Source: Periplaneta americana (Eukaryota > Arthropoda > Insecta > Blattodea > Blattidae). From it: 64,000 nt of DNA. The notes beneath the pieces were generated by a model. It was not told the DNA's origin. It saw only the letters and a program-made list of their open reading frames with translations, and did no database searches. Numbering within the stretch: position 1 is the first letter of the stretch; every line of letters starts with the position of its first letter. Positions 1 through 12,071 of this stretch are shown here, piece after piece. The stretch is from NCBI RefSeq assembly GCF_040183065.1, contig NC_091131.1, positions 13,228,300 to 13,292,299 of the forward strand, written 5' to 3'. The position numbers and the translations under genes were made by a program.

Positions 1-357
1 ATGAAGTTACAGGAGAATGGAGAAAGTTACACAACGCAGAACTGCACGCATTGTATTCTTCACCTGACATAATTAGGAACATTAAATCCAGACGTTTGAG
101 ATGGGCAGGGCATGTAGCACGTATGGGCGAATCCAGAAATGCATATAGAGAGTTAGTTGGGAGGTCGGAGGGGAAAAGACCTTTGGGGAGGCCGAGACGT
201 AGATGGGAAGATAATATTAAAATGGATTTGAGGGAGGTGGGATATGATGGTAGAGACTGGATTAATCTTGCTCAGGATAGGGACCAATGGCGGACTTATG
301 TGAGGGCGGCAATGAACCTCCGGGTTCCTTAAAAGCCAGTAAGTAAGTAAGTAAGTA
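1..357 (+). mobile_element. 3' end of a non-LTR retrotransposon (family A, RTE-like)
   Basis: The reading frame encodes the C-terminal region of a LINE polyprotein, including [19 protein letters not shown] and the basic run [20 protein letters not shown], ending MNLRVP. The stop is followed by AAAAGCCAG and a (TAAG)n tail. The same protein end and tail recur on the minus strand at 26723-27654 and 39840-40568 and on the plus strand at 43286-44395. The copy is cut by the window edge, so its 5' extent is unknown. It lies in a DEGS1 intron. Assignment to the RTE side of the LINEs rests on the ending style and tetranucleotide tail and is not certain. Confidence 0.85.
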
Positions 358-679
358 TTATTGGCTGAGACCACACCGTACACAAGCCTGGCTCTTATGG
401 TAGTAGCTAGAAACATTTTTTGTTGTACCATATACTTTTGAATTTGTACTCACTTTGCTTACTGGCTAAGTTAAATATTGTTTTCTTTTTTTGTAAATTA
501 TGCTTTATTATGATTTTAAAATTATGTATTTCAAGCCATATAGCCTTCACGATCTAAAGTTAAGATATACCATCCATAATATATGAAGTTCTGTTATGCT
601 CATTATTCTTTCTTTGCCTCATGATTCCCCTATTTGTGAGATATCCATTAAAAGTATTTACAATTGTTTCTGTTTGCAG

Positions 680-893
680 TACCAAGGAGACGAGATAAAG
701 GATACAGACATTCCAACATATCTTGAAGCTAAGATGTTTTGCAACACATTTGGGAAGTTCTGCTGGCTAATGCTGCAGCCATTTTTCTATGCACTACGTC
801 CCGTTATCACATACCCCAAGAATCCTACGAAGTTTGAAATAGTGAACGTAATTGTGCAGCTCGCATTTGACGTTTTAGTGTACAAATTGTGTG
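680..893 (+). CDS. DEGS1: Sphingolipid delta4-desaturase, antepenultimate coding exon
   Basis: DEGS1 (ifc in Drosophila) introduces the C4-C5 double bond of dihydroceramide to make ceramide. It is an ER membrane di-iron enzyme using NADH, cytochrome b5 and O2. This exon encodes about 71 residues from YQGDEIKDTDIPTYLEAKMF through YALRPVITYPKNP to LVYKLC. It is preceded by a pyrimidine tract and TTTGCAG and followed by GTAAGT. It starts in phase 0 and ends in phase 1 with the G of a Gly codon completed by the exon at 2408. The first two histidine boxes, expected just upstream of YQGDE, lie outside the window. An in-frame ATG at 596 is intronic and is not the start. Recognition rests on strong resemblance to animal DEGS proteins. 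Confidence 0.95.
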
Positions 894-1378
894 GTAAGTA
901 TTCAAAATAGGCTTCGAAAACTTCATACCTGCCTCTACTTATATTCATAATTATCTTCATTATTATGTTATTAATTTTTTAACTTCACAACATGTATTGT
1001 CTATCCAAGCCAAGAACCATACTAATGTATCACTATGCCGTGGTAAACAGAAAAGATCAAGTACACATGTATAGGTACATTAGGTTTCTTTTAGTCTAGC
1101 ATAATGGTTAATTTACATTGCACTGATTTGAATGTCTAAAAAAGTTAGTTATAATGAATTAATTAAGGGTCTATATTTTATAGCATGTGTTGGTTTTGGC
1201 TTTCAATCGCATATTAATCAGTGGCGTCATTTTGTTTTGATCCGTGTTTTGGTCTAGTATGGTTCTTAGCTTGGATAGACATTATGCATTACCATAGAAA
1301 TTGTTGAAATATGAAACAATAAAAAAAGAGAGACCTTTTATTATTGAATGATGTAATGAAAACCATAGTAATAGCTAA

Positions 1379-2352
1379 TCTTTACTAATAATAATTCTGT
1401 AGCCGAAATTTTTCTGGTAATTTTTGATTTTCCAAAAATAATTGGCCCTAACGTATATAATTAACCACCCTGAAACCGAAAATCGCTTTTTTGAAATTTT
1501 TGTTTGTCTGTCTGTCTGTCTGTCTGGATGTTTGTTACCTTTTCACGCAATAATGGCTGAACCGATTTATATGAAAATTGGAATATAAATTAAGTTCGTT
1601 GTAACTTAGATTTTAGGCTGTATGGCATTCAAAACACTTTATTTAAAAGGGGGGTTATAAAGGGGGCCTGAATTAAATAAATCGAAATGTGTCGCTTATT
1701 ATTCATTTTCGTGAAAAATATTACATAACAAAAGTTTCTTTAAAAATAATTTCCGGTAAGTTTTATTCTATACAAAATTTTGATAGGACTGATATTTAAT
1801 GAGATAAATGAGTTTTAAAATTACAATAACAATGCCATCTAAGGCGCTGTACTGAAATAAAAACAAATGACTTAGTCTATAAGGGGCCTTGGACTACAAC
1901 AATCGAAAGCTATTAAACATAGCCGAAGAGAATGTTTCTGTGTTTGTATGAAGTAATATCGGAAGCTAAATTAATCGATTTGTATAATTAATTATTAATT
2001 CACCATTGGAAAGTGTAGTTTCTCTAGATGGACATAATGCTATAATGTTATTACAGTAACTTCTGAGTGAATCGAGGACAGGTAAGATTAAAATAGCTTC
2101 TTATGCACAGAAAACTTGATAGGCATTCGTTTCCTGTATTTCCTAAAATAATTTTTATGACCAAATGAGTGGTCTCTGGATCAAAATGATCGCATTTTAA
2201 TTTTTTTAATACAATTTAAATTAAGTAACATAATAAACGATTTATCCTTCTATCAAACACGAATGTTCCATGGATCAAATGTCCTATTTTAATTATGTAA
2301 TTACTTTATATTTATTTCTAATGGGTGCAGCGGAGCGCATGGGTACGGCTAG
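1379..2352 (+). mobile_element. Non-autonomous Helitron-like element, copy 1
   Basis: The 974-bp element begins TCTTTACTAATAATAA and ends ...GGGTACGGCTAG. It sits exactly between an A (1378) and a T (2353) without target duplication. Just inside the 3' end is GTGCAGCGGAGCGCA, a short hairpin. TC start, CTAG end, 3' hairpin and A/T insertion are the Helitron hallmarks. Three more copies lie in the opposite orientation at 16788-17774, 30593-32011 and 59384-60628. It contains a (CTGT)n run near 1505 and no recognisable Rep/helicase. Its 3' end is 55 bp before the next DEGS1 exon. Confidence 0.8.
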
Positions 2353-2407
2353 TATGTGAGTAAATCGGTTGGTCATATTAAGAATTCACACATTTGTGCT
2401 GTTACAG

Positions 2408-2619
2408 GAGGTAAGATACTGGTCTACATGATTGGAGGGTCTCTACTTGCCATGGGGGTCCACCCTGTAGCGGGCCACTTCGTCTCTGAGCACTACATGT
2501 TCCGCAAGGGATTTGAGACATACTCTTACTATGGATGGCTCAACTTGATAACGTTTAATGTTGGGTACCATAATGAACATCATGACTTTCCTGCAGTGCC
2601 AGGTTCGAAGCTGCCAGAG
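2408..2619 (+). CDS. DEGS1: Sphingolipid delta4-desaturase, penultimate coding exon
   Basis: The exon encodes about 70 residues: [54 protein letters not shown] and [15 protein letters not shown]. It carries the third histidine box HNEHH at about 2569-2583, which ligates the di-iron centre of membrane fatty-acid/sphingolipid desaturases. Splicing: TGTTACAG precedes position 2408 (phase 1, making Gly with the last base of the previous exon) and CCAGAG is followed by GTACGA (phase 0). No stops or frameshifts, so the exon looks functional. A Helitron ends only 55 bp upstream, so the branch point must lie in that gap or in the transposon. Confidence 0.96.
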
Positions 2620-3589
2620 GTACGAATCTAGTTAATGCTACTAGATTGTATTTATATAATTTTTTTGTAACTAGAGTGCTGTGAATTATAAATAGGACGT
2701 ATAGTATTATTTAACAATATCTCACTACAAACCAGCCCTGGAGATATTAAATTTGGCATGCAAGCAATTTATTTCTTCAGCTTTATTCCACATTTTTGAC
2801 ATTAAAAAAGAAGCAGTGCCCAACATTTAAAGTAGAATTAAGTTTAGTTTAAACTTACTTTAAGTGACGGCTGTGTGTTTTGGTACAATAATTTTTCATA
2901 CCCTCAGGATGTAGATGATTTTTCTCCATGTTGAGTATTACAGCATTTTACAACACTAATGTTAACACAAAGTGCACTTAGAATTGAGATATTTTCATCA
3001 TTCTTGCACAAAAATGAAGCTGATTAACGTAGCTGAGTGCCAAACTAAAAACAGTGTCCTACTGCTTAAGAAAATTAATTTAAAACTCCAAGATCTTAAA
3101 TTTTTATTTTTATGGTTGCAATTTTCAAAAAAATAAAGTAATATTTTTCCTTAATGGGATAAGATAGGGAAAAACCGTTTTCACAACTTATTCTGCCTTT
3201 TTTAGGAGTAAGACAGTGAAAGAAATTTTGTTCTAATATAAAAACTGTAAGTACTAAAACAAATTTCAGTTTTCGCTTAAAAAAATTGCTCTCCCCCCCT
3301 TGCCCTTAGTTATGTGTCAAGTAATCAGAGAAAAAAAGAGTTTTTCTCCCAAGGGTAGATAAGTATCTTAAGTTAAAGTTTAAAGAAGATTAATAAATTG
3401 AAACATGAACATTATTGTCTTATGCATAGGAGTAAGAAATATTCTGAAATAATTGCCAATAAAAAGAATCGTGAGCTACTATAACAATAACTGAAATAAT
3501 GATTAAATTGGGTTGGAAGTGTCCCAAAAGAAGTTTTAGCCACACTTTCAAAATCTGTAAGTTACCTAATGATTGGTATTAGACGAAGA

Positions 3590-4330
3590 CAGGCTAATTT
3601 TATGTACCATAAATCCCTGTCTTCACTTCCCTTCTGGATAAAGTTTTTAAAATCACTTTTCTACAGATGTGAATCTTGGATATTCGTACATTGCTTCACA
3701 GCTAGAATATGGAACAAGTCAAACGAAAAAAAAATCTTAATAGTACTCGTACTATAAAGTCTTAATTTACAGTCACAGTCTAGTTGAAATATATATAGAA
3801 GAGAATTACAATATAGTCTACTAGTACAACACAAAGTTTTAGTATCAATTTCATGAAGCGTTATTGAATGTCATGAATTTACCAACAGAATAGAAGGCGT
3901 GAGAAATTAGGTACTGCTTTAATTTGGCCCTAAATAATCTTATGTTTTGAGTTTCATATTTTATATCCCTAGGGAGGCTATTAAACATTTTTACTCTCGT
4001 ATAACATATTTCTTTTTGATAGCATGATAGGCTTGCCGATGGAGTATGAAAGTCATTTTTTTGACGTGTATTTATGCTATGAACTGTAGAATTAGTTACA
4101 AAGATATGTAACAGTTCGTGTTGATTCTAATTATACCAAGACCTCCCTTTAATTAGAGTCAATCATGGCACTCTATATGATTTATGAATAGCATATGGGC
4201 AGTAACTTCGTCACATTTTTTCCTTCAAGTTATTGATTCACTGTTATATAATTTATGACTCCGATATCCATTAAGTAAAGCTTTCCAGGACAGCTTAACT
4301 AGCTATTAGAAAGACTGTGAACCATTACTA
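3590..4330 (-). mobile_element. Degraded LINE 3' fragment
   Basis: The minus strand reads in one frame through HIFVTNS...STVHSINTRQKNDFHTP and KMFNSLPRDIKYE...FRAKLKQYLISHAFYSV. This is the signature of the extreme C-terminus of many insect LINE polyproteins (a VFNSLP...FK..LK..L...FYS pattern). Upstream coding has stops and downstream sequence resembles an old 3' UTR. No reverse transcriptase core and no target duplication are visible. It lies in the last DEGS1 intron. Confidence 0.7.
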
Positions 4331-4377
4331 GAAGAGCTTTTTGTTTTTAACCCACTGTCTTTTCTGTCAACAGACAC

Positions 4378-4482
4378 GCACGCACACACACGCACGCACG
4401 CCCTCGCACGCACGCCCTCGCACGCACGCCCACGCACGCACGCACTCACACACACTCACACTCACACTCACACTCACTCACA
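4378..4482. repeat. CACG/CA/CACT microsatellite
   Basis: A low-complexity tract of GCAC, CACG, CCTCGCACG and CACT units in the last DEGS1 intron. Confidence 0.95.
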
Positions 4483-5395
4483 CTTCAAAAGGGAGGAACA
4501 TGGCCTGCATATAAAATGCAACGAATAGGAAAGTTCATGAATGAATATCGAAAATTTATTAATGCTATTGAGTTAGAGAATTTATAAGGGTATAAGTATT
4601 ACAATGTTAAGTGTCAAGATATCGGTGTGTTAAAAACTATCACATTTTAAACAATCTGTACGAACATATTGAAGAGAGATGCTTCATTGCAGTGGTCATG
4701 AGGCTTCTATCTTATGTGTTGTGCATCGGTGTATTCTATGGGTGGAGATGAATGAGAGTAGAAGTGAGTGAAAGAGGAGGTGATGACATATGAATTAGAG
4801 CTTAATGGTGAATTAAGTATGCATTGTCTATCTGTAGCAGTATCTTTGTATTTTTTTTTGGAACAACTGGATAATACGCACGGCAGACCAATATCGATAG
4901 TCGACTCTACTCGCTGGCCACTAGTCACCGGGCCGTACCGAGCCGTATCAAACAAAATATAATCGAAATGGTGGTAGTCAAATTCGCGACTATATTCTTA
5001 AATAATTCACTCCATTAGTCAAGTTCAAGGTTTTATGTAGTACAACGGCGGTTTTTTGAATGCATTAAATGAAAATGAAGAAGTAATAAGATAATAAACT
5101 AGGTTATCACAAGGAAATTAACAGGAAAAAAGATGTGTTTCACGGAATACAATTAAAATGACGGAAAGTAAATTTCCGGTTAATGTTCGCCAAAGCGTAA
5201 AGTACGTAATTATGACGGCGTTGCTGTTTTATTTCTGGCCTATAGAAAAATACCTAGCCTTTTACGAAAAAAAAAATTTAAGGACCATGAAATTATTCAC
5301 CGCTTTCATTATAGGCCTATTATTTTTTAACAATATTACGAATCAAAAACTGTCATATTATATAATTTTAACTACTACATGGACGAACCAAATCA
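4483..5395. other. AT-rich intronic DNA without recognised features
   Basis: Part of the last DEGS1 intron. Open frames at about 4707-4962 and 5158-5406 resemble no family I know and lack splice context. Confidence 0.5.
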
Positions 5396-5728
5396 AGCTA
5401 ACCTAACCTAACCTAACCAAAGCTAACCTAACCTAACCAAAGCTAACCTAACCTAACCTAACCAAAGCTAAGCTAACCTAACCAAAACTAATCTAACCTA
5501 ACCAAAGCTAATTTAACCTAACCTAAGCTAACCTAACCTAAGCTAACCTAACCAAAGCTAACCTAACCTAACCTAACCAAAGCTAAGCTAACCTAACCAA
5601 AACTAATCTAACCTAACCAAAGCTAATTTAACCTAACCAAAGCTAATTTAACCTAACCTAAGCTAACCTAACCTAAGCTAAGCTAATCTAAGCTAAGCTA
5701 ACCTAACATAACATAACATAACATAACC
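5396..5728 (-). repeat. Interstitial degenerate TTAGG-type tract
   Basis: About 330 bp of AACCT-based repeats, that is (TTAGG)n on the minus strand, with regular variants AACCAAAGCT and AAGCT and a terminal AACAT run. Longer units recur, including AACCTAACCAAAGCT, so the tract has local higher-order structure. TTAGG is the ancestral insect telomere repeat; this copy is intronic and degenerate, so it is not a functional telomere. Confidence 0.9.
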
Positions 5729-6439
5729 TTCGTAAATGCAAGGCCTGTAACCGGAGCAAGAAGGGATCTCAATCATTTAATCTGCAAGTACACGCAAAAA
5801 TAAATTCAAGTAAGGATCACGCTCCCACTGCATGAGAGGTCCGCGCATGCGCTACAGCAAAACTGTTTCTGTCCCGAGCCTCTCCTCTAAGGCACTCGTC
5901 ATAATTTACTCGCAATATTTACGCAAATACACATTGTCGCTAACAGTGGTGCTATCTCTCAATAATGTTCAGAACGAAGGAGGTAGACAGAGAGAGAAAA
6001 AATTTCTCCCGCCAACTACGCCACACACCAACGTCACGTTCTTATGTTGGTGACATTGTGTATTTACTTAAATTTGGTGCTAAACGTAACGGCACGGTTC
6101 AAAGTGACCGTGCTAATTCTCCAGTATAGCGTTTTTTTTTTAAGTATGGGCTATTGTTGCCTATAGTGATACATTTTCAAATGATAAGATAACGGATATG
6201 TTCATTTTTCTTTTTTTATTTTCTTTTTAATTATTATTTTTTTTTTTCTTACAAAAACAATAGTTATTATCTATGAATATGAACTATAAAACTGGCCAAA
6301 CATCCCGAACATTAACTATTATTACTGCATAGTATATAAATAAGAGAAATATTTATAAAAACCTAATAAGAAAACCAAGGCATGTAGTATTACGCTGTGT
6401 AATGGAACATGTTGTATGATGAAATAAAACAAAACAAAA

Positions 6440-7003
6440 AAACACACACACACACACAGACAGACAGACAGAGTGTATTGCAAATGGCAGGCCTTTCACT
6501 GCAAATTCAGCATTCTCCAGTCTTTTCTATTTTCTACCTTTCCCTTAGTCTCCGCATATGATTCATATATCTTTTTTTTTTTTTAGTAGGTTATTTTACG
6601 AGCTTTATCAACATCCTAGGTTATTTAGCGTCTGAATGAGATGAAGGTGATAATGCCGGTGAAATGAGCCCGGGGTCCAGCACCGGAAGTTACCTAGCAT
6701 TTGCTCATATTGGGTTGAGGGAAAACCCCTGAAAAAACCTCAACAAGGTAACTTGCCCCAACCGGGAATCGAACCTGGGCTACCTGGTTTCGCGGCCAGA
6801 AGCGCTAGCCATTACTTCATAGGTATGGACCATATATCTTAATGTCGCCTATTGTCTGATATCTTCTTCTGCCCCGAACTCTTCTCCCATTCACCATTCT
6901 TTCCAGTTCATCCTTCAATAGGCAGTTTCTTCTCAGCCAGTGACCCAACCAATTCTCTTTTCTCTTCCTGATCAGTTTCAGCATCCATGAACCATATTGC
7001 ATT
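6440..7003 (-). mobile_element. LINE 3' fragment split by a SINE
   Basis: The minus strand encodes KLIRKRKENWLGHWLRRNCL, then VNGRRVRGRRRYQTIGDIKIY, then after the SINE resumes at ESYAETKGKVENRKDWRML and a stop. The 3' tail is a CTGT/GT microsatellite at about 6440-6473. This is the basic C-terminal tail of a LINE endonuclease/reverse transcriptase, truncated at the 5' side. Removing the SINE and one copy of its target duplication restores an uninterrupted frame across the junction. Confidence 0.82.
6574..6830 (-). mobile_element. tRNA-derived SINE (family S1), copy 1
   Basis: The minus strand begins with a tRNA-like head: an A-box-like GGCTAGCGCTTCTGG and B box GGTTCGATTCCC. It is followed by a ~150-bp body and ends in an A/T-rich tail. 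A perfect 10-bp target duplication CATATATCTT flanks it (6564-6573 and 6831-6840). A second copy is at 53881-54138. Confidence 0.9.
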
Positions 7004-7259
7004 AAATTATTCGAAAAGAATCATGGGAACCATTTTATGCTTCTGCTAGTTGTATTATGAGAGAGTTTCGTACCTATTGCTTTTGTTTACCTCCATCTCT
7101 TAGTAAGAATGGCAGGAGAACAGTGTTATATCTTGAGGGATGTTTCTGTTCTAAATAAAATCGTGAGAGTGGCCTTGTGGGTTAGCTGTCATGTCACTGA
7201 ATCACTTGATTTATATTATTTAGAAATTAAAAACTTTATTCCGTATTCTCTGTTCACAG

Positions 7260-7400
7260 GTAAAACGAATAGCAGGAGAATACTATGATAACTTGCCACA
7301 GCATAACTCGTGGGTCAGTGTGCTGTATGACTTCGTCATGGACCCAGACATTGGGCCTTACGCACGCATCAAGAGGAAAAACCACGGACTGAAGTCTTAA
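7260..7400 (+). CDS. DEGS1: Sphingolipid delta4-desaturase, last coding exon and stop
   Basis: The exon encodes 46 residues beginning [20 protein letters not shown], continuing [20 protein letters not shown] and ending NHGLKS before TAA at 7398-7400. It follows TTCACAG in phase 0, matching the 2619 donor. The three exons in the window total 567 bp, 188 codons plus stop, roughly the C-terminal 58% of a family that is usually about 320 residues. The C-terminus lies on the cytosolic face in known family members. No disabling change is visible. Confidence 0.96.
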   Translation, partial: VKRIAGEYYDNLPQHNSWVSVLYDFVMDPDIGPYARIKRKNHGLKS

Positions 7401-8025
7401 GCAGGAGGCATTGTAACGTTTGTTTGTGAATTACTATGTCTGAAATGTGTGATGAATCTGAATACCTTTTTATGTCGTTAAGTCGTCAAACTACATTAAA
7501 TCTAATTGCCTTGAAAACTGTCTTTGGATACGAGATAGAACGTAATTTTTGTATATCTGAACGTAGTAGATGTAGGTAGGTTTAGATTGTTGCTACGTCT
7601 TGTGTGATATGCTCAAAGTGGAACAGTGTGAATTTCGAAATATAAATTAACCTTTCAGGTAAGAAATTACACCACCTCTGAAAGTACTCCTGATGGAATA
7701 TCGTATAAATTAATTATTATTTACAGATTCGTTCCAGAAATACCCATTTGCGCTTAAGTTACCAGAGAAAGTGAATTGTTTATTGCTCTTATTTAAAAAA
7801 AAAACCAACTGTAGTTAAGGACAAGTGAACTAAATCTCGAAATCGCATCACAGTTATTATGAAATACAAATACATATATGTTGTCGAACTTTGCTTTGCA
7901 TTATTAAAATTAATACCGAACGAAAATTGCTTAGGAAAAGGGGGAGGAATTAAATGTTCTCATTTGAATGTTGTAATTTAGAGACATTTTCCCGGGATTT
8001 CAATAAAAATTGTTACATGCTATTC
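7401..8025 (+). other. DEGS1: Probable DEGS1 3' UTR
   Basis: AT-rich non-coding sequence directly after the stop. The best polyadenylation signal nearby is AATAAA at 8002-8007, which would give a ~620-nt 3' UTR. The exact cleavage site cannot be read from sequence. Confidence 0.45.
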
Positions 8026-9939
8026 TTACTCCAACCATAATTAATACAATAGTAATGAATAGGAACCGGATTTTTATGTAATACCAAGGTGTGAAATATG
8101 TATGTATTCATGGAAGAAAAATAAGCTGAATATGTACCAAAATATTTAAAATCATGAAAATATTTATTATCAATATCTGGCAGGTATAGGATAGGTAAGA
8201 CTCTCCAGTTGTGATTTCATAGAGCACCTGACTTTTTTACCGCACATATTACTATTTTTCCATCTGTAGTGAAAGCTTCATCCATCGCAATCCATGATTT
8301 TATTTTTGTCGTTAGGGTTGAAGATGCAGGGGCCATTTTAGTTAGTTAAAAGCGGTAGATAAACTCACTTGCACTTTATACTGTAGGTATTAAAACTAGA
8401 GAACTGAGTGAAATGAATGACGCAACAGTACTGTAAACACTGTTTCGCTTTACTGGATTATTTATTTTAATCTTTCAACATCTTTCCAGTTTGTTCCTTT
8501 ACTCCAGCTTCTTTTCAAAAGTCGGCTACTTTATTGCAGCTCATGCCAGAATTGACACGGGTTTTCCCTGGAAGGATTAGGAAGAGGGTGGATAAGGCTG
8601 CAAATTGCATGGTAACGGCTTGTTAAGAGTTGTGCAGAACAATTATAGTTCGAGATAAATCATGTCATCCTCGTCCCACTCCACCACATGAAGGCAACGC
8701 TACTTTCTGAGTGATTTTTACAATACGAGGTAGTTGTATGAGAAAGGTTGCCTTTTGTTCATTCATATTTACAGTGGGCAGTATGGGGTGAGTGTCTCTA
8801 TTACTTCCTGGAACTAAGGACGTTATGTTTCATCCCAAAATATATCGTTTCTTGGGTAGGTAAAAAGGCTTTTTAAATCTGTATATTTCAAATTGTAAAC
8901 TTCCCCAGCAGAAGTTTTCCTTTTTTCCTTTAGAGAAGTAAAAATGAATAAACCCCCTAAATGTGTAGATTTATGTAATACCAAGCCATAATATGTAATG
9001 TGGGGTAAATATGTAAAAATATATAGTATTAAATTTTAATATATTAATGGTAATTACAAGATTCGCAAAGATTTATTATTTATATACGGTTAGGTTGAAA
9101 GGAACATAATATATAATTACATAAAAATCCAGTCCCGAGTAATGAAATTTGAAAGTAATTTGTATTTATGCATTTTATCTCAAATAGAATGTCATGATTT
9201 ACGTTTTTGAAAAGGTGGGGAATGGGTTATTGTAATTTTGCTATCTTTCAGAATCACTACATTAGTACCTGCAGCATCTGCAAAGTAGGGAGTCTTGTTA
9301 AAATGGCCCCTAAGTTTCTGACATTTCTTAGGTTACATTTTTTCAATAAGACATTTTGAAAATTTTAGCTTGTGTTAATGGATAAAACAAAGTCTCGGTG
9401 AACTTATTGTGAAGACGAACTGTGTACAAAATCCTTCATCAAACCATCTTTCTTCAAAATAGTGCTTTTCAAATTCGTAACGTGTCTACAGTACCTTTCC
9501 AAGCCTTCTTTTATTGTTGACTGTATTTTCTAATTTCTCAGTTCTTGTAATCACTTGAGTGACACTTCACCCAGAACATTCTTAAATAGACTCTCATATG
9601 GTTTGTAGAATATTGTCATTTCTCTGATTTAATTTGTACCTTATAATATTTATTCACAAACCTGTTTAGGGTATTTTTCCAGAAATGCTACACCAAAGAA
9701 GGTACAATTTTCTTTTCCTTCTCTGACTTCTGTGAGATGTATATAGTGACAAAACACGTGATTTTAATTTGCAGCCACAAATACTTTCAACACAAAAATT
9801 GTTTGATATTCACCTGCACATTTTAATATGCTTTTGTAGCTCCCCCACCACTCGTAATAAATATAACACTTGAGAGGAGCTAAACATTTGAGATAAAAAA
9901 TGGAGCATTTTAATAAAAAAACCAGAAATTATTCGAGAA
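8026..9939. other. AT-rich intergenic DNA, no recognised gene
   Basis: No exon-like frame, RNA gene or transposon terminus recognised. Confidence 0.5.
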
Positions 9940-10190
9940 ATCCCACGTAAATCTGCAGTAGCAAAATTCAGACTGCTTACAGAACACGATTATTTGGCCA
10001 AACACTTGAATAAAATAGGAATTTACACAAATCCAAATTGCCCTCTATGCAACAAAGAAGAAGAAATGACTGAAGATCATCTACAAATCTGTGAAGTTCT
10101 ACCTGATGGATCCACCACAGAAAAATATTAGGGAAATTAACAATTTCGTCGGTTTCTTGGTAAAAGTGACCAAGTCCAAAATGCAAAATT
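9940..10190 (+). mobile_element. LINE C-terminal fragment (RNase H/zinc-knuckle-like tail), copy 1
   Basis: The plus strand reads IPRKSAVAKFRLLTEHDYLA, KHLNKIGIYTNPNCPLCNKE and MTEDHLQICEVL. The CPLC...H...C pattern after an AxFRLxTxHDxLxxHLxxIG segment is typical of the end of insect Jockey-like LINE ORF2. A related fragment is at 19717-20065. Stops follow. Confidence 0.75.
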
Positions 10191-10487
10191 GCTGGGAAAA
10201 GGCATTTAAAAGTTTAATGATCTTACTGTACTTCTTTAGATGTTAGTAATAAGTTATTTTGAAGGTAAATGTGATATAGTATTTGTTTTTAATATAAAAT
10301 TATGTCTTAAATTTTCATAATGCTTGAAAGCCTTGGAATGTGACTTATGTAATGATTCCTCCTAGACCTCTTCCATAGTATGTTAGTAATTACAAATGCA
10401 TTAAAATATACTGGTAAGTATGAAACGATTTTTATGTTGAAAATATTCATGGTTGTTAACTAAGAACCACGTCTTTATCGCTATATA

Positions 10488-11164
10488 AAGGGTGCGTCAG
10501 AAAGAACGGATGGATTTCAAACTATCGATACGCAACGAGGAGAGAGATATAGTGAGGGGGACCACGACTGTTGGGTCAGCCATAGAATGCAGTTTCAGTT
10601 GAGAACATGGTGTTGGTCTGGTGTACAACGTGCTTTCATCGTAGAGACATTTTTGAAAAATGAAGAATCTGTGATCGCCACTCAGGACTCATTTCGACAT
10701 CGGATGTCACGCTAGGATTCCAACTCGGAATACAATTTTGCGGTGGGTGGCTTCATTTCGTATCACAGGTTCAATATTAAAGAAGAAATCACCTGGACGA
10801 AATTCTATTGCACTGAGATTGTCCGAGGCTACGGTAAGATCTCGCGCCCTGCGACTTCTTTCTTTGGGACCATTTGAAGGCGTAAGTTTGTAAACATCGA
10901 TCACATACACTGGACGATCTGAGACAGCGATTCGTGAAGAAATCGTGGCAATTGCACCAGCTATGACTGTGAAAGTTATGGCGAACATCAGAAAACGCCT
11001 CGATGCCTGTATTGAAAGCCAAGGACATCATATGGATAATGTTGTTTTCCATAAATAAACTGCATGTATTGGTGAATATGTTGATAACAATAAATTTTTG
11101 ATTTGATGAATCTTTACAATTTTCTTGCCATGTGAAATCCATCCGTTCTTTCTGACGCACCCTG
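10488..11164 (+). mobile_element. Mariner-like element deleted for the catalytic core
   Basis: Inverted ends of 32 bp match at 31 positions (10488-10519 and 11133-11164; core GGGTGCGTCAGAAAGAACGG), flanked by TA on both sides. Inside, frame-broken coding resembles the N-terminal HTH of a mariner-like transposase (a VATQ.SFR pattern, then NFAVGGFISYHRF). The C-terminal tail resembles a ...KVMANIRKRLDACIESQGHH end. The segment holding the DDE residues is absent, so it is non-autonomous. Confidence 0.85.
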
Positions 11165-12071
11165 TACATCTCACAGAAGCCAGTGAAGAAAGAGAAAATT
11201 ATGCCATTTTTGGTGTAGCTTTTCTGGAGAATTATCCTATTCACTTGGATAAGATTTTTATGTAGTATTTTAGATGGTTTATAAGATACAGCTTTTATGC
11301 ATAATTTGGTTATATTCTTATCTTATTCTTTTCTTAGGTGACCAGGCTGTAGAAGTAACCCTCCCTTATTTCAGACATCCCCTTATTCATTCACATGCGT
11401 GCCAGACTGTAGGCTAATTGGATATAAGTCCATTGACCCAATGGGAATTAATGTTGCACCTTAACTGCTGTGCACTCCATATTTATTGCACTCTTCAAAT
11501 TTCATAACAGGAAAAACTAAAACCAACCAAATATATTTTATATTGACAGTTAATTTGTCTGTAAGCATTCATGGATTATTGTTTCGTTGTTCACTAGGTG
11601 TACATTTCAGAGATGATGCGTACAATAGTTTCATACTCATGATACTGACGAAAGCAGAGAATTTTCCGTTGTTACATGCTTATGGTCCTCACCTATGCAG
11701 ACGAGGCAGTTTGTTGTTTATAATAAAATGGTGTGACTTCCATGACTCACATTAATCTGGCAACTGGAATGTGCATAACAATTTCAGTTGCTGGCAGATA
11801 GTAATTGTCAATTGTAATATGTTTATGTAGTAGTGTAGAGTGAGATTGGATGGAGGTGTCTGTACTTTGTTTCATGAAAGAAGACACTTGAGAGCTGGTT
11901 AGAGAGACAGGAATTGCTATCGAAAGAAAACATATCAACAGCCCATTTCAAAAGGGAAACAACTCAATATTCAAAGTTTTGATAAACTTTTATTTTTAAA
12001 GCTTCATGTTGCTGTGAAAAATCCAAGGATCATATAAATTACTCCAAATTCTGTTAATGATGTTCTATGTA
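11165..12071. other. No recognised feature
   Basis: AT-rich. Short open frames at 11486-11755 and 11747-11938 resemble nothing I recognise. Confidence 0.5.

Noticed and set aside
596-910. Open frame starting at ATG 596 as a complete small gene
   Set aside because: Only 680-893 matches DEGS1 and is bounded by a good acceptor and donor; the flanks are intron.
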